DNA from: Chitinophagaceae bacterium
Lineage (GTDB): Bacteria > Bacteroidota > Bacteroidia > Chitinophagales > Chitinophagaceae
Direction of reading: 5' to 3'
Assembly: GCA_017989935.1 (NCBI GenBank)
Contig: JAGNOY010000025.1
Location: forward strand, 1-13,830
Length of the DNA: 13,830 nucleotides
The notes under the pieces are model-generated. The model had not been told where the DNA came from. It did no database searches and saw nothing but the letters and a program-made list of their open reading frames with translations. Shown here in pieces: positions 13,162-13,830 of this stretch. How positions within the stretch are numbered: position 1 is the stretch's first letter; every line of letters starts with the position of its first letter. The position numbers and the translations under genes are program-made.

Positions 13162-13830
13162 TTACTTCCTGTGCTTGACATCTTCATAAACTAATTGCTG
13201 AAAACTCATAGCTTTATTATTGTAAGGTATTTTTAAGCTAGAATCCTTTAAAACAGAAACTATGATGTGCTGACTTTCTTGGTGTGAGGCGGCAAAACCT
13301 TTTTCATTAATATAACCAGCTCCCCCATAAAATACATAAAAGGCACTTGAACTTGTATATGGATTGAATATATTTCGTGACCATGGATACCTTGATGAAG
13401 ATAAATGCATCTGATGTAAGATGCTTGAATTTAAATCTAATTGAGACACAATTTTATCCCATGTTTTTCCACGCCATTCTTCTTTTAAAGCACCTCCAAG
13501 AAATAACAAGGGTATGTGTTGACGCATGGCTGAAGAAATATCCCATTGCTTAATGGTGTTATGACTGTGATCTGCTACAATAATAAATAAAGTATTTTTA
13601 TACCAAGGCTGCTTTTTCGCTTCTGAAAAAAACCTACCCATATGCAAGTCTGTATAATGTACCGATTCAGTATATTTTTTTTCTGCATCATCTGGTGTCG
13701 ATTGCCAATTATCTGTAGAAACAAAATCATAAGGCATATGAGTGCTTGTAGTAAAGTAGCCTTGTAAAAAAGGTTCTTTTCTTTTCCCTAACACAGTCAG
13801 AAGTTCTTTAAAAGTATATTCATCATGAAC
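13162..13830 (-). CDS. LTA-synthase-like sulfatase-fold protein, C-terminal part (cut by window end)
   Basis: The frame is open to the last base of the window, so the start, the N-terminal membrane spans and the catalytic Thr are outside; a GTG at 13792-13794 is internal and not the start. The visible 220 or so residues are the C-terminal half of an alkaline-phosphatase-superfamily domain of the LTA synthase/sulfatase type. They include the entry H-D-E-Y-T-F-K-E-L, the T-T-S-T-H-M-P-Y segment with its conserved His, the Y-T-D-L-H-M-G-R-F-F helix, and the metal site F-I-I-V-A-D-H-S-H. In Gram-negative Bacteroidota such proteins are thought to transfer phosphoglycerol or phosphoethanolamine to envelope glycans or lipids, or to hydrolyse such groups; the substrate is unknown. 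Only 3 bp separate its stop from the convergent GH3 gene. Confidence 0.88.
   Translation of the reverse strand, partial: VHDEYTFKELLTVLGKRKEPFLQGYFTTSTHMPYDFVSTDNWQSTPDDAEKKYTESVHYTDLHMGRFFSEAKKQPWYKNTLFIIVADHSHNTIKQWDISSAMRQHIPLLFLGGALKEEWRGKTWDKIVSQLDLNSSILHQMHLSSSRYPWSRNIFNPYTSSSAFYVFYGGAGYINEKGFAASHQESQHIIVSVLKDSSLKIPYNNKAMSFQQLVYEDVKHRK

Overview
The window looks like a chromosomal stretch from a member of the Bacteroidota. Evidence: low G+C; several exact matches to the phylum's -7 promoter element TAnnTTTG just upstream of genes; signal peptides ending in ...AQ or ...GQ; small outer-membrane beta-barrel proteins; and a methionine synthase split into two genes. I see no transposase, integrase, CRISPR array, tRNA or rRNA. 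The chemistry is mostly housekeeping, and the unusual material is in the intergenic regions.

Layout. 1-518 (+): the C-terminal third of an aldehyde dehydrogenase of the aminomuconate/hydroxymuconate semialdehyde type. 519-662: a short gap with a GC-rich structured element made of two near-identical direct repeats around a perfect hairpin, then a promoter-like box. 663-1253 (+): a secreted, possibly DUF3575-like protein. On the minus strand, read from 6421 down to 1228: metH part 1 (homocysteine domain), metH part 2 (folate, cobalamin and reactivation domains), a phosphodiester glycosidase-family protein and a GNAT acetyltransferase. 6422-6763 is the only long gene-free stretch. It holds the metH leader, with an H-type pseudoknot that I read as a SAM-II-class riboswitch, a start-codon hairpin, a -7 promoter element and a 26-bp near-perfect palindrome, plus a promoter candidate for the kinase gene on the other side. 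6764-8477 (+): a sensor kinase and an OmpR-type response regulator. 8474-9727 (-): an O-antigen ligase/polymerase-like membrane protein whose stop codon overlaps that of the regulator. 9772-10380 (+): a YciO/TsaC-family protein. 10563-11234 (+): an outer-membrane beta-barrel protein. 11267-11392 (+): an unlabelled 41-residue single-span membrane protein with its own promoter-like box. 11418-13158 (+): pdxH, then a secreted GH3 (NagZ-like) enzyme. 13162-13830 (-): the C-terminal part of an LTA-synthase-like sulfatase-fold protein, cut by the window edge.

How the parts work together. The clearest regulatory story is methionine synthesis. The two metH genes are 18 bp apart and together carry every domain of cobalamin-dependent methionine synthase. 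The leader pseudoknot sits where transcription should begin and matches SAM-II in topology and in its GATTT loop start, so feedback by S-adenosylmethionine is the natural inference. Several other genes act on the envelope (O-antigen ligase, GH3 enzyme, LTA-synthase-like enzyme, beta-barrel proteins, two-component system), but nothing in the sequence ties them into one pathway.
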